64,000 nt of DNA, taken from contig JAEWHE010000001.1 of assembly GCA_023387965.1 (NCBI GenBank), positions 39,717 to 103,716 of the forward strand. Reading direction: 5' to 3'. The translations under genes and the position numbers were made by a program. Shown here in pieces: positions 1-9,838 of this stretch. Under the pieces are notes generated by a model. That model saw only the letters and a program-made list of their open reading frames with translations, had not been told where the DNA came from and searched no databases. Within the stretch, counting starts at the first letter, position 1. Each line of letters begins with the position of its first letter. The stretch is from Bacteroidota bacterium. Lineage in GTDB: Bacteria > Bacteroidota > Bacteroidia > Flavobacteriales > Flavobacteriaceae.

Positions 1-701
1 CAGTCTTTTCAGTTCTTTGATAATGGCAAAAATATCATGTCCGTCAATTGGTCCCGAATAGTCAAAATTCAACGATTTGATCATATTGTTTTGCCGCGGA
101 TTTTTCCCTTCTTTCACCGAAGTCAAATAATTTTTCAAAGCGCCAACACTCGGGTCAATCCCAATAGCATTGTCGTTTAAAATTACAAGCAAATTGGCAT
201 CGGTAACTCCGGCGTGATTCAAACCTTCAAACGCCATACCCGAAGCAATTGAAGCATCGCCTACAACCGCAATATGATTTTTGTCAAAATTTCCTTGCAA
301 ATTAGAGGCAATTGCCATTCCTAAAGCGGCGGAAATTGCGGTAGAAGAATGTCCTACGCCAAAAGCATCGTATTCACTTTCAGCACGTTTTGGAAAACCC
401 GAAATACCATGAAGCTGTCTATTGGTGTCAAAAATATTTTTTCTGCCGGTTAAAATTTTATGTCCGTAAGCCTGATGACCCACGTCCCAAACCAGCAAAT
501 CTTCGGGTGTGTTAAACACGTAATGCAAAGCAATCGTGAGTTCAACAACTCCCAAACTTGCTCCTAAATGTCCTTCTTTTACCGAAACCACATCAATAAT
601 AAAATCACGTAATTCTCGGGCAAGTTGCGGCAATTGTTGTTCCGAAACTTGTCGAAGTTCTGCTGGAGAATTAATATTTTGAAGCAAATTTGTCGCCATG
701 C
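1..701 (-). CDS. dxs: 1-deoxy-D-xylulose-5-phosphate synthase, N-terminal part (cut by window edge)
   Basis: This thiamine-diphosphate enzyme condenses pyruvate and glyceraldehyde-3-phosphate in the first step of the MEP isoprenoid pathway, in the cytoplasm. About 233 residues are visible and the C-terminus lies outside the window. The reading frame begins MATNLLQNINSPAEL and contains DVGHQAYGHK (res 72-81), SGFPKRAESEYD, GHSSTAISAALGMA and VILNDNAIGI, all typical of Dxs. The thiamine site usually written GDG is GDAS here (res 147-150), paired with NDN at 175-177; from memory, flavobacterial Dxs often shows this variant. It is divergent from tadA. A -7 promoter box ends only 4 nt before the ATG, so the message may be leaderless. 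Identity is very secure. Confidence 0.95.
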
Positions 702-705
702 CACA

Positions 706-713
706 AAGATACT
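706..713 (-). promoter_or_regulatory. -7 box of the dxs promoter
   Basis: Read on the minus strand this is TATCTTTG, an exact match to the Bacteroidota -7 consensus TAnnTTTG. It lies 4 nt upstream of the dxs ATG, which would place transcription start at or next to the start codon. No convincing TTG -33 element is visible at the usual distance. Confidence 0.5.
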
Positions 714-785
714 ATTTGAAATTGTATTTTTACGTCCGATATTAACGATTTCAGAAAAACCAAATTCTTGAATTCGTGGCAAAAA

Positions 786-1226
786 ATGGATATTTTCACT
801 GACGAATTTTTTATGAAAAAAGCCTTGCATGAAGCGGAAGCTGCTTATGCAAAAGGAGAAATTCCGGTTGGAGCTGTAATTGTTGCCGGAAACCAAATTA
901 TTGCCAAAAGCCACAACCTTACCGAAATACTGAACGATGTGACCGCTCATGCAGAAATGCAAAGCATTACGGCAGCCGCGAATTTTTTAGGTGGAAAATA
1001 TTTAAAAAATTGTACGCTTTACGTTACCCTAGAACCTTGCCAAATGTGTGCCGGAGCTTTGTATTGGAGTCAGATTTCTAAAATTGTTTTTGGCGCAAGT
1101 GACGAAAACCGCGGTTACAGAGTTTTAGGAACTCAATTGCATCCCAAGACCGAGGTTGTTCACGGAATTTTAGAGCAAGAATGTGGGGATTTGGTAAGAA
1201 AATTTTTTGCGGAGCGGAGGAGGTGA
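786..1226 (+). CDS. tadA: tRNA-specific adenosine deaminase
   Basis: TadA deaminates A34 of tRNA-Arg(ACG) to inosine in the cytoplasm. The zinc site is visible as HAE (H55, catalytic E57) and PCQMC (C85, C88), with the EIPVGAVIV strand before it. The ATG at 786 gives 146 residues, the usual family size. An in-frame ATG at 768 would add six residues (MNSWQK) that are not needed. The C-terminus ends FFAERRR. The gene diverges from dxs across 84 bp. Members of the cytidine/deoxycytidylate deaminase superfamily share the zinc motif, but the HAEMQSI and GAL context fits TadA best. Confidence 0.93.
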   Translation: MDIFTDEFFMKKALHEAEAAYAKGEIPVGAVIVAGNQIIAKSHNLTEILNDVTAHAEMQSITAAANFLGGKYLKNCTLYVTLEPCQMCAGALYWSQISKIVFGASDENRGYRVLGTQLHPKTEVVHGILEQECGDLVRKFFAERRR

Positions 1227-1643
1227 GGTTGGTTTCTATTTCTCAAGCAAATTTAAAAGCGTAACGACACCCGAAATTTAATTTTGTAATATATTTTATT
1301 ACTATTTTAGGAAGGGACAATCCCCTACTCAAAGCCATAGCTTCCTTATAGATACTTTATGTTTAAGCCCACTTTGTTAAATTTGTTAACATTTGTGGTT
1401 TTTCTAAATTAAAAGATTAAGGAACGTACACAAGTTGCCACAGAACATGCCTTAGTAAAAAGTGATTTATGTGTATGCTGTAGATTTCAAAAAAACCTTC
1501 TCATTAATTTTATTCAAAAAAATATTTTCCAAAAACTTGAAAAAATAATCCTACATTTATTATAATATTTTTTGCCACATTGTAGTTATGCAAAAAATAC
1601 CGGTTTTCTAAAAAATATCTGTTGATCAAATACTTCCAAAAAC
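1227..1643. other. 417-bp intergenic region without a recognisable gene
   Basis: AT-rich spacer between tadA and the alpha-2-macroglobulin gene. I see no open frame of note on either strand. A TAAATTTG sequence at 1378-1385 matches the Bacteroidota -7 consensus, but it lies about 260 nt upstream of the next gene and lacks a clear -33 partner. No hairpin followed by a T tract was found after tadA. Confidence 0.5.
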
Positions 1644-4600
1644 ATGAAAACGCTTCAACTATTTGCACTTGTTACTGTATTTTTTATCCTAAATTCTTGT
1701 AAAAAATCTCCATCCGACTTCGATTCGGATTTTGTGCTCTTTAAAGATTACGTTACTAGTTTTTCTTCTGGAACGATTTCGGCAAATGCTGACATCCAAG
1801 TGGGTTTGGCATTTTCTAAAAACGAATGGAAACCGAACGAAGAATTAGACAACGATATCTTTGATATTTCGCCAAGTGTTGACGGTAAAGTCGTGCTTTT
1901 GCCCAACAACGTAATCGCATTTCAACCGAACAAAAAATTAAAGCAAAACCAGCAGTACCAAGTCACGCTTCACTTGGATAAATTAATCGAGATTCCTAAC
2001 AAAGAACTCCGTGAATTTAATTTTACAGTAAAAACCATTGCACAAGATTTTGTGGTAGAAACCGTTGATTTGCAGTCTTACAACAAAGATTCGCAGTTTT
2101 TAAATGTGTTGCTCAAAACCGCGGACAACATGGATTTAGAAACGGCAAAAAAAATAATTTCGGCAGAACAAAACGGGAATAAATTGCCTATAAAATTTAA
2201 CGAAAGTCAAAAAGAAACCGCCGAATTTAACGTGGTAATCGATAAAATTCAGCGTGGCGATGACGATGGTTCTATCACCATAAAATGGGATGGCGACGAT
2301 GCGGATATCGACAAAAAAGGCGAGATGGAATTTGCCATTCCCGGCAAAAATAATTTTAAAATTATTGGCGTTCGTGTGGCTGATGCCGCTAACCAATCGT
2401 TGCACATCAATTTTTCTGATCCGCTCAAAAAAGACCAGGATTTTAGCGGTCTCGTCGCTTTAGAAACGGCTAATAATTTGCGTTTTGGTGTTGATGGAAA
2501 TGTTTTGAAAGTTTTTTCGGATATTGCTTTAGACGGAAATTTACTGCTCGAAGTTTTTCAAGGAATTGAAAATACTGACGGTTACAAAATGAAGAAAGGT
2601 TATGCAGCAAAAGTAAATTTTGAACAAATAAAACCCGAAGTTCGTTTTGTTAAAAGCGGAACCATTTTGCCAAGTTCAAGCAATTTGAAAATTAATTTCG
2701 AAGCCGCAAGTTTGAAAAAAGTGGACGTAAAAGTTTTTAGAATTTTCGAAAATAACGTGCTACAATTTTTGCAAGACAACCAATTGAACGGTAATTATGA
2801 TTTAAGAAAAGTGGCGCTTCCAATCGCCAAAAAAACGCTCGATCTTACCACAAACAAGATGGGGAATTATAAGAAATGGAACACTTTTGCCATCGATCTT
2901 TCTACCTTGATTACACCGGAACCTGGCGCGATTTATCGGGTGGAATTAACCATCAAACCCTCGTATTCGCTTTACGGTTGCACGACGCCTTTGGCAGAAG
3001 AAACCAATGAAAACGAAGATGAAGAAACCGAAGATTTCTCGGAATATGACGGTTATGATTACGATTATTATGATTATGATTACGATTGGAACCAACGCGA
3101 TAATCCGTGTGACAAATCTTTTTATTCCAATAAAAAAGTAGCCACAAATGTCTTGGCTTCCGACCTTGGAGTGATTGCAAAACGTGGCGAAAACAATACT
3201 TATTTTTTCGCAGTAACCGACATCGTTTCTGCCGAAGCCGTTTCGGGAGCTACCGTGGATTTGTATAATTTTCAAAAACAAAAATTAGCCACATCGGAAA
3301 CTGACGGCGATGGAACCGCAAGTTTTTCTTTAGACAAAAAGGCGTTTTTTGCCATTGTAAAAAAGGATAAAAACACTACTTATTTAAAGTTAGATGAAGG
3401 TTATTCGCAATCGGTTAGTAATTTTAATGTTGATGGCGAAGTCTTGCAAAAGGGTCTCAAAGGCTTTATTTACGGAGAAAGAGGCGTTTGGCGTCCGGGA
3501 GATACTTTGTATTTATCGTTTTTATTGAATGATAAATCGAGCCGTTTGCCCAATACACATCCGGTAAAATTAAAATTATCTGACCCTAACGGAAAAGTCG
3601 TGTATCAAAAAGTGCAAAAATATTCTGCGCTAAATCATTACCGTTTTGCTTTCAAAACCCAGCCTAATTCGCCAACCGGAAATTATGAAGCGGTGGTTTC
3701 GGTTGGAGGTGCGCGTTTTTATAAGTCGATTAAAATTGAAACCATTAAACCTAATCGTTTAAAAATTAAAAATGGTTTTGAAGGAAAAATGTTTTTTTCT
3801 GCCAAAAATAATACAGCAAATGTCGATGTGGCTTGGCTTCATGGCGCCATTGCAAAAGACTTGAAACTCGAAATGCAGGCCAAATTTTCGCAGCAGAAAA
3901 CAGAATTTTCTAAGTTTCCAAAATTTACTTTCGACGATCCTTCCCGTAAATTCTCAACAGAAGAGATTAATATTTTTTCAGGAAAAATTGATGAAAATGG
4001 TCGGGCGAATGTTTCAATTCAGCCAAGATTACAATCACAAGCTCCGGGAATGTTGAAGGCTGCTTTTGTGACCAAAGTTTATGAAAATGGAGGCGATGTC
4101 AGTACCGATGTCGTGACCGCAAGTTTTTCGCCATTTCAAACTTACGTCGGCATAAAATCGCCTGAACCGAACAAATACGGAATGCTCGAAACCGGCAAAA
4201 AAAATACTTTTGAAGTAGTAACAGTGAACCAAAGCGGCGTTCCAAAAGTCACTAAAAATTTAGACGTTCGCGTTTATAAAGTAGATTGGCGATGGTGGTG
4301 GGACGCTTCTGATGATTTGTCCAATTATAGTGCAACTTCTTCAAAAACAGCTTTTTATTCTCAAACGATAAGTACGGATAATTCAGGAAAAGCAAAATTT
4401 TCTTTTGCGACTGACGAAGATGAATGGGGAAGATATTTAGTTCAGGTATTTGACCCCGAAGGCGGACATTCAACCGGAACCACGGTGGTAATCGATTGGC
4501 CAAGTTGGTCAGGAAAAACCCGCAATGCTGAAGGAGATGAAGCCAAAATGCTTGTATTTTCTACTGATAAAGAAAAATATAATGTAGGCGAAAAAGCACA

Positions 4601-7139
4601 AATTTCATTTCCATCAAGCGAAGGAAGTCGGGCATTAATTTCTTTAGAAAATGGTTCTCAAGTGGTGCAAACGATTTGGGCAAAAACAAAAGACGGTGAA
4701 ACGCAGGTAGAAATTCCCATCACCGAAAAAATGGCGCCAAATGTTTACATTCACATCACATTAATTCAGCCACATGCTTCCACGAAAAACGATTCGCCTA
4801 TTCGTTTATATGGAATTGTTCCGATAGAAGTTATTGATAAAAATACCGTACTCGAACCTCAAATTGCGATGGCTTCGGTCTTAAAACCTGAACAAAAAAC
4901 CAATCTGAAAATCAGTGAAAAATCCGGTAAAGCCATGACTTACACCATTGCTATTGTTGACGAAGGCTTGCTTGACTTGACACGTTTTAAAACCCCAAAT
5001 GCTTGGAATAGTTTTTATGCAAAAGAAGCGCTTGGCGTGAAAACTTGGGACGTTTACGACGATGTGATTGGAGCTTACGGCGGAAAAGTAAATCAAATTT
5101 TCAGCATCGGTGGTGATGAAGATTTGGGTGGTGGACAAGCCAAAAAAGCCAATCGGTTCAAGCCAGTTGTGATTTATTTGGGACCATTTTCGCTGAAAAA
5201 GGGTGAAACCAAAAATCACCAAATTACCTTGCCGAAATATGTTGGTTCAGTTAGAACGATGGTTGTAGCCGGAAATGCCGAAATCGGAGCTTATGGAAGT
5301 ATTGAAAAAACAACTCCTGTCAGAAATCCTTTAATGGTATTGGCTTCGCTTCCGCGAAAAGTTTCTCCGGGCGAAAAAGTAACGCTTCCGGTAACTGTTT
5401 TTGCGATGGAAAAACACGTGAAAAATGTTTCATTGCAAATAAAAACCAATAATCATTTAAAAGTCATCAACAACGTTCGTCAAAATGTAACCTTTGCCAA
5501 TCCTGATGAAAAAATCGCTTATTTTGATCTCGAAGTAGGACAAAATTCCGGTATCGGAACGGTTTCAATAGTGGCAACATCCGGAAAAGAAAAGGCGAGT
5601 TTCGACATTGAATTAGATGTTTTAAACCCAAATCCGGTAACACATGACTTCAAGGAATTAATTTTAGAACCTAACAGTTCGGAAACCATTAACTGGAATT
5701 CTTTTGGCGTTGCCGGAAGTAATGTCGCTAAATTAGAAGTTTCGTCTTTCCCGTCGATTGATTTTAACAAGCGTTTGGATTACCTCATTCAATACCCTCA
5801 CGGCTGTTTGGAGCAAACCACTTCGAGCGTTTTTCCACAATTATATTTGGCAGATATCGCAGATGTAGATGCCAATCGAAAAGCAAAAATTCAGAAAAAT
5901 GTCACAGCCGGAATTCAAAAATTAATTCAGTTCCAGGTAGCAAATGGTGGTTTTGCTTATTGGCAAGGGCAACAATCTCCTGACGATTGGAGCACTTCAT
6001 ACGTGGGACATTTTTTAATTGAAGCAGAGAAAAAAGGTTATTCCTTGCCGGCAAATGTGAAAAAACAGTGGATCGATTACCAATCCCGAACCGCAAAACA
6101 ATGGCGTTATTATGAAGCCTACCGAAACGATTTTGCGCAAGCTTATCGACTATATACTTTGGCTCTTGCAGGTTCACCAGATTTATCATCCATGAACCGA
6201 CTCCGAGAAACCAACGGAATTTCGAATGAAACTAAAATTCGTTTGGCGGCAACTTATGCTTTGGCAGGTCAAAAAAATATCGGTTTGGCATTGCTCAATC
6301 AAAGTGTTATTGAGGAAGAAAATACTTACGGATATTATTCTTATTACGGTTCTCCCGAAAGAAATAGAGCAATGGCGTTAGAAACTTTATTGATTTTAGG
6401 CAAAAAAACGGAAGCATTTCAAATGGCAAATAAATTAGCCGCAAGAATGTCTTCAAGCCAATGGCTGTCCACTCAAACCACTGCTTATTGTTTGTATGCG
6501 ATGTCAAAATTTGCGATGCAAATGGGTTCAAAAGGCGTGGATGTGAGTTTTACCAATGCAGGAAAAACGCAGAGCGTGAAAACCTCGAAGAATTTTGCAG
6601 ATAGAACCTTAGCCATTTCCAGCGGAAACAACGCTGTAACCCTGAAAAATAACAAAAACGCAACCTTGTACGTCAAAGTAATTTACAGCGGAATCCTGCC
6701 AATTGGTCAAGAGCAAACCCAACAGCGAAATCTCGCCACGGATATTGTTTTCAAAGACCGAAAAGGAAATACAATCAATATCCAAAATCTGGCACAAGGA
6801 ACCGAGTTTGTAGCGCAAATTTCTATCGGCAATTTATCTAGCGAACGCATCGAAAATGTGGCGTTAACGCAAATCGTTCCGTCCGGTTGGGAAATTGTCA
6901 ACACCCGTTTCACGGATTACGGTGATTTTGCCGATAACAAAGTCGATTACACTGACATTCGTGACGATCGCACTAATTTTTATTTTGATTTAAAAGCCAA
7001 CGAAACCAAAACCTTCCGCATTTTGCTCAATGCATCGTACCTCGGGAAATATTATCTTCCAGGTGTTCAAGCCGAAGCAATGTACGATAATTCTTACTTC
7101 GCGAGAACACAAGGTCAATGGATAAATGTGGTAAGGTAG
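1644..7139 (+). CDS. Bacterial alpha-2-macroglobulin family lipoprotein
   Basis: This 1831-residue protein is a predicted lipoprotein, with a hydrophobic leader and lipobox ending at Cys19 (ILNSCKKS). The centre and C-terminal half have the order of a bacterial A2M: MG-type beta domains, the bait region, the YGERGVWRPGDTLYLSFLL segment, and the thioester motif CLEQ with Cys1388 in YPHGCLEQTTS. An alpha-toroid follows (ANGGFAYWQG). Known bacterial A2Ms trap proteases covalently in the periplasm. The gene is 110 bp upstream of pbpC, the same pairing as yfhM-pbpC in E. coli, where A2M is thought to protect the cell while PBP1C repairs peptidoglycan. An unusual acidic/tyrosine tract lies at residues 453-483. 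Family assignment is firm; the substrate is unknown. Confidence 0.92.
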   Translation: MKTLQLFALVTVFFILNSCKKSPSDFDSDFVLFKDYVTSFSSGTISANADIQVGLAFSKNEWKPNEELDNDIFDISPSVDGKVVLLPNNVIAFQPNKKLKQNQQYQVTLHLDKLIEIPNKELREFNFTVKTIAQDFVVETVDLQSYNKDSQFLNVLLKTADNMDLETAKKIISAEQNGNKLPIKFNESQKETAEFNVVIDKIQRGDDDGSITIKWDGDDADIDKKGEMEFAIPGKNNFKIIGVRVADAANQSLHINFSDPLKKDQDFSGLVALETANNLRFGVDGNVLKVFSDIALDGNLLLEVFQGIENTDGYKMKKGYAAKVNFEQIKPEVRFVKSGTILPSSSNLKINFEAASLKKVDVKVFRIFENNVLQFLQDNQLNGNYDLRKVALPIAKKTLDLTTNKMGNYKKWNTFAIDLSTLITPEPGAIYRVELTIKPSYSLYGCTTPLAEETNENEDEETEDFSEYDGYDYDYYDYDYDWNQRDNPCDKSFYSNKKVATNVLASDLGVIAKRGENNTYFFAVTDIVSAEAVSGATVDLYNFQKQKLATSETDGDGTASFSLDKKAFFAIVKKDKNTTYLKLDEGYSQSVSNFNVDGEVLQKGLKGFIYGERGVWRPGDTLYLSFLLNDKSSRLPNTHPVKLKLSDPNGKVVYQKVQKYSALNHYRFAFKTQPNSPTGNYEAVVSVGGARFYKSIKIETIKPNRLKIKNGFEGKMFFSAKNNTANVDVAWLHGAIAKDLKLEMQAKFSQQKTEFSKFPKFTFDDPSRKFSTEEINIFSGKIDENGRANVSIQPRLQSQAPGMLKAAFVTKVYENGGDVSTDVVTASFSPFQTYVGIKSPEPNKYGMLETGKKNTFEVVTVNQSGVPKVTKNLDVRVYKVDWRWWWDASDDLSNYSATSSKTAFYSQTISTDNSGKAKFSFATDEDEWGRYLVQVFDPEGGHSTGTTVVIDWPSWSGKTRNAEGDEAKMLVFSTDKEKYNVGEKAQISFPSSEGSRALISLENGSQVVQTIWAKTKDGETQVEIPITEKMAPNVYIHITLIQPHASTKNDSPIRLYGIVPIEVIDKNTVLEPQIAMASVLKPEQKTNLKISEKSGKAMTYTIAIVDEGLLDLTRFKTPNAWNSFYAKEALGVKTWDVYDDVIGAYGGKVNQIFSIGGDEDLGGGQAKKANRFKPVVIYLGPFSLKKGETKNHQITLPKYVGSVRTMVVAGNAEIGAYGSIEKTTPVRNPLMVLASLPRKVSPGEKVTLPVTVFAMEKHVKNVSLQIKTNNHLKVINNVRQNVTFANPDEKIAYFDLEVGQNSGIGTVSIVATSGKEKASFDIELDVLNPNPVTHDFKELILEPNSSETINWNSFGVAGSNVAKLEVSSFPSIDFNKRLDYLIQYPHGCLEQTTSSVFPQLYLADIADVDANRKAKIQKNVTAGIQKLIQFQVANGGFAYWQGQQSPDDWSTSYVGHFLIEAEKKGYSLPANVKKQWIDYQSRTAKQWRYYEAYRNDFAQAYRLYTLALAGSPDLSSMNRLRETNGISNETKIRLAATYALAGQKNIGLALLNQSVIEEENTYGYYSYYGSPERNRAMALETLLILGKKTEAFQMANKLAARMSSSQWLSTQTTAYCLYAMSKFAMQMGSKGVDVSFTNAGKTQSVKTSKNFADRTLAISSGNNAVTLKNNKNATLYVKVIYSGILPIGQEQTQQRNLATDIVFKDRKGNTINIQNLAQGTEFVAQISIGNLSSERIENVALTQIVPSGWEIVNTRFTDYGDFADNKVDYTDIRDDRTNFYFDLKANETKTFRILLNASYLGKYYLPGVQAEAMYDNSYFARTQGQWINVVR

Positions 7140-7157
7140 AATAAAAAATCTTTAAAC

Positions 7158-7231
7158 TTGTTATTCCGACGAAGGAGGAATCTCAGTTAAAACACGAAAA
7201 TTGAGCGATTCGGCCCTCGTCTGAATGACAA
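7158..7231. repeat. Imperfect palindromic intergenic repeat
   Basis: The left arm (TTGTTATTCCGACGAAGGAG) and the reverse complement of the right arm (TTGTCATTCAGACGAGGGCC) align with a few mismatches around a short AT-rich loop. It resembles the widespread Bacteroidota repeat containing TCATTCCGACGAAGGAGGAATCTC. It fills most of the gap between the A2M and pbpC genes and could fold in RNA. Confidence 0.6.
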
Positions 7232-7249
7232 AAAAATAGAAATTTATCG

Positions 7250-9622
7250 TTGAAAAAAGCCAAGGCGTTTTTAAAACGCATTTTAGATAAAATAAAACGC
7301 AACCCGAAAAAAAGCATTTTCTTCGGGTTGCTTTTAGTTGCCTATTATTTTTGCTTGCCGCAAAAGTTATTCAACAATCCTTACGCCACCGTTATCGAAA
7401 GTGAAGAAGGGGAACTTTTGGGAGCCAAAATCGCCCGTGATGGTCAATGGCGTTTTCCCGCTCAAGATTCGGTTCCGGAGAAATTTAAAAAATGTATTGT
7501 TTATTTCGAAGACGAACATTTTTATTACCATCCCGGTTTCAACCCAATTGCCATGGCAAAAGCGGTCAATCAAAATTATCAAGCAGGAAAAGTAGTTCGG
7601 GGCGGAAGCACCTTAACCCAACAAGCTATCAGGTTATCACGTGACGGAAAAAAAAGAAGTTATTTTGAAAAAATAATTGAATTGATTCTTTCCACAAGAT
7701 TAGAATTGCGACATTCAAAGGAAAAAATCATCCAGTTGTATGCGGCTCATGCACCTTACGGCGGAAATGTTGTGGGATTAGAAATGGCGTCTTGGAGATA
7801 TTTTGGTGTACAACCGCATCAATTATCATGGGCAGAAACCGCTACCTTAGCTGTTTTGCCAAATGCACCAAGCCTTATTTATCCGGGAAAAAATCAGCAG
7901 AAATTATTAGCGAAACGCAATTCGTTACTTTATAAATTATTCCAAAATAAAATAATCGACCAAAATACTTACGAACTTTCTATTTTGGAAGATTTGCCAC
8001 AAAAACCACATCAATTACCGCAAATTGCGCCACACCTTTTACAAAATGTTGCCAAAAAAAATGAAGGCGAACGCATCAAAACGACGGTAAAATTTAATTT
8101 GCAAAACCGTGTAAACGAAATCGCTTCCCGTTATTACAACCAATACAAATATTCTGAAATTTATAATTTGTCGGTGATTGTGGTGGATGTGAAAACACGA
8201 AATATTTTGAGTTATGTGGGCAATGCTCCAACAGATAAGTTGCACCAAAAAGATGTAGATATCATCACGGCTCCGCGAAGCACGGGAAGTATTTTAAAAC
8301 CTTTTTTATACGCTTCGATGTTAGACAATGGCGAAATTTTGCCGAATACTTTGGTGGCTGATATTCCTACGCAAATTGCCGGTTATGTTCCACAAAACTT
8401 CGACATGACTTACGATGGAGCTGTTCCGGCAAGTCGGGCTTTGGCGAGATCGCTAAATATTCCATCGGTTTTAATGTTGCAAAAACATGGCGTTTACAGG
8501 TTTTACAATCAATTACAAGAATTTAAGTTGCGTGACATCAACAAACATCCCAATCATTACGGTTTGTCGTTAATTTTAGGTGGTGCCGAAAGCAATCTTT
8601 GGGATTTGACCAAAACGTATGCCGGTTTGACTTCTACCTTAAATTATTTCACAGAAAATAACGCCAAATACCGCGATAACGAATTTGTGGAACTCAACTG
8701 GAAGGCAAATTTTGAGCATGATTTCGGTTCGGATTCTTATGATAAAAAAAATTTAAGCGCTTCGTCCATTTGGTTGACTTACAATGCGATGAAAGAAGTG
8801 AACCGTCCGGAAGGCGATGAAGCTTGGAAATTTTATGATTCGTCTTTAGAAATTGCGTGGAAAACCGGCACCAGTTTTGGCAATCGGGATGCTTGGGCCA
8901 TTGGAACTAATTCGAGATATGTGGTTGGCGTTTGGGTTGGAAATGCTTCTGGCGAAGGTCGTCCTTCGTTGACGGGTGTTTCGAGTGCATCACCTATTTT
9001 ATTTGATGTTTTTAATTTATTGCCTCGAAAAAAATGGTTTTCTCCACCGTTAAACGACCTCGAAGAAGTTGACGTTTGTAAATTAAGTGGTTACATCGCC
9101 AACGAAAACTGCCCAAAAGTAAAACAATGGATTCCGTTGAATAGCAAACAGACTACAGCTTGTCCGTTTCACAAAATTGTGCATTTGGGCGCTTCGGGAA
9201 AATTTTTAGTGAATAGCAATTGTGAAATGGTGGAAAATATGGTGGTAAAATCTTGGTTTGTTCTGCCGCCTGTGATGGAAATGTATTACAAATCGAAGCA
9301 TATTGATTATGTGACTTTGCCACCTTTTAGAGAAGATTGCTTAGAATCGAATTTATATGCAATGGATTTTATTTATCCAAAGGAAAATGGAAAGGTTTAT
9401 CTTACGAAAAATTTTAGCGGAGAAGTTCAACCATTTGTGATTCGGGTGGCGCATGCGAATCCGAAGGCGAAACTTTTTTGGTACTTGAACGAAAAATTTT
9501 TGGGCACAACGCAAACCTTTCACGAGATGCAAGTGGATGCCAAATCCGGAACTTACTTTGTAACGGTTGCTGATGAATCCGGAAATGAAATCAAACGCAG
9601 AATGGAAATTGTGAATGATTAA
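7250..9622 (+). CDS. pbpC: Penicillin-binding protein 1C (glycosyltransferase/transpeptidase)
   Basis: Bifunctional class A PBP of 790 residues. It has a cytoplasmic basic tail and one membrane segment at about 22-38. The GT51 glycosyltransferase domain follows, with EDEHFYYHPG (catalytic Glu, about 88) and RGGSTLTQQ (about 117). The transpeptidase domain has STGSILKP (SxxK, about 344) and KTGTS (about 538). A C-terminal domain beyond about 640 matches the biPBP_C position of PBP1C. It polymerises and crosslinks peptidoglycan at the inner membrane. The start is a TTG (KKAKAFLK follows) with no better ATG nearby. It is placed directly after the A2M gene, supporting joint function in cell-wall defence or repair. 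Confidence 0.92.
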   Translation: MKKAKAFLKRILDKIKRNPKKSIFFGLLLVAYYFCLPQKLFNNPYATVIESEEGELLGAKIARDGQWRFPAQDSVPEKFKKCIVYFEDEHFYYHPGFNPIAMAKAVNQNYQAGKVVRGGSTLTQQAIRLSRDGKKRSYFEKIIELILSTRLELRHSKEKIIQLYAAHAPYGGNVVGLEMASWRYFGVQPHQLSWAETATLAVLPNAPSLIYPGKNQQKLLAKRNSLLYKLFQNKIIDQNTYELSILEDLPQKPHQLPQIAPHLLQNVAKKNEGERIKTTVKFNLQNRVNEIASRYYNQYKYSEIYNLSVIVVDVKTRNILSYVGNAPTDKLHQKDVDIITAPRSTGSILKPFLYASMLDNGEILPNTLVADIPTQIAGYVPQNFDMTYDGAVPASRALARSLNIPSVLMLQKHGVYRFYNQLQEFKLRDINKHPNHYGLSLILGGAESNLWDLTKTYAGLTSTLNYFTENNAKYRDNEFVELNWKANFEHDFGSDSYDKKNLSASSIWLTYNAMKEVNRPEGDEAWKFYDSSLEIAWKTGTSFGNRDAWAIGTNSRYVVGVWVGNASGEGRPSLTGVSSASPILFDVFNLLPRKKWFSPPLNDLEEVDVCKLSGYIANENCPKVKQWIPLNSKQTTACPFHKIVHLGASGKFLVNSNCEMVENMVVKSWFVLPPVMEMYYKSKHIDYVTLPPFREDCLESNLYAMDFIYPKENGKVYLTKNFSGEVQPFVIRVAHANPKAKLFWYLNEKFLGTTQTFHEMQVDAKSGTYFVTVADESGNEIKRRMEIVND

Positions 9623-9633
9623 AGTGAAATTTT

Positions 9634-9778
9634 AGCAAGGGTTTTAGCCCTGATGGAAGTGGAAATCCTTTTGAGGAAAAAAAATAATTTTTCTTGTGCT
9701 TGCAGAGCGATAGCTCCTGCAAGAGCTTAGAAAAATATTTTTTTTACAAAAAGATTGAAACGGACAGCAGGAAATTGC
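9634..9778 (-). repeat. Intergenic palindromic repeat, family 1, copy 1
   Basis: About 145 bp. Its plus strand aligns closely with the reverse complement of 12842-13004. Shared blocks include GGGTTTTAGCCC, AAATCCTTTTG, AATTTTTCTTGTGCTTGCAG, AGCTCCTGCAAG and CTTAGAAAAATATTTTTTTT. The only large difference is an 18-bp gap at the centre. The two halves are partly self-complementary, so RNA would fold into a long stem. It lies downstream of pbpC. Confidence 0.8.
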
Positions 9779-9785
9779 TTCTAAA

Positions 9786-9820
9786 AAAAAAAGCCGCTGA
9801 AAATTCAACGGCTTTTTGGG
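9786..9820. terminator. Bidirectional rho-independent terminator
   Basis: The inverted repeat AAAAAGCCG / CGGCTTTTT is separated by a 12-nt loop and has A and T tracts on either side. It lies between the convergent pbpC and ferritin-like genes, so it can serve both strands. Confidence 0.8.
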
Positions 9821-9838
9821 TTTATTTGTTTTTTGTTT

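Noticed and set aside
2946..3281. Minus-strand open frames opposite the A2M Asp/Tyr tract
   Set aside because: The Ile/Val and His/Asn runs are the complement of the repeat tract; no start context.
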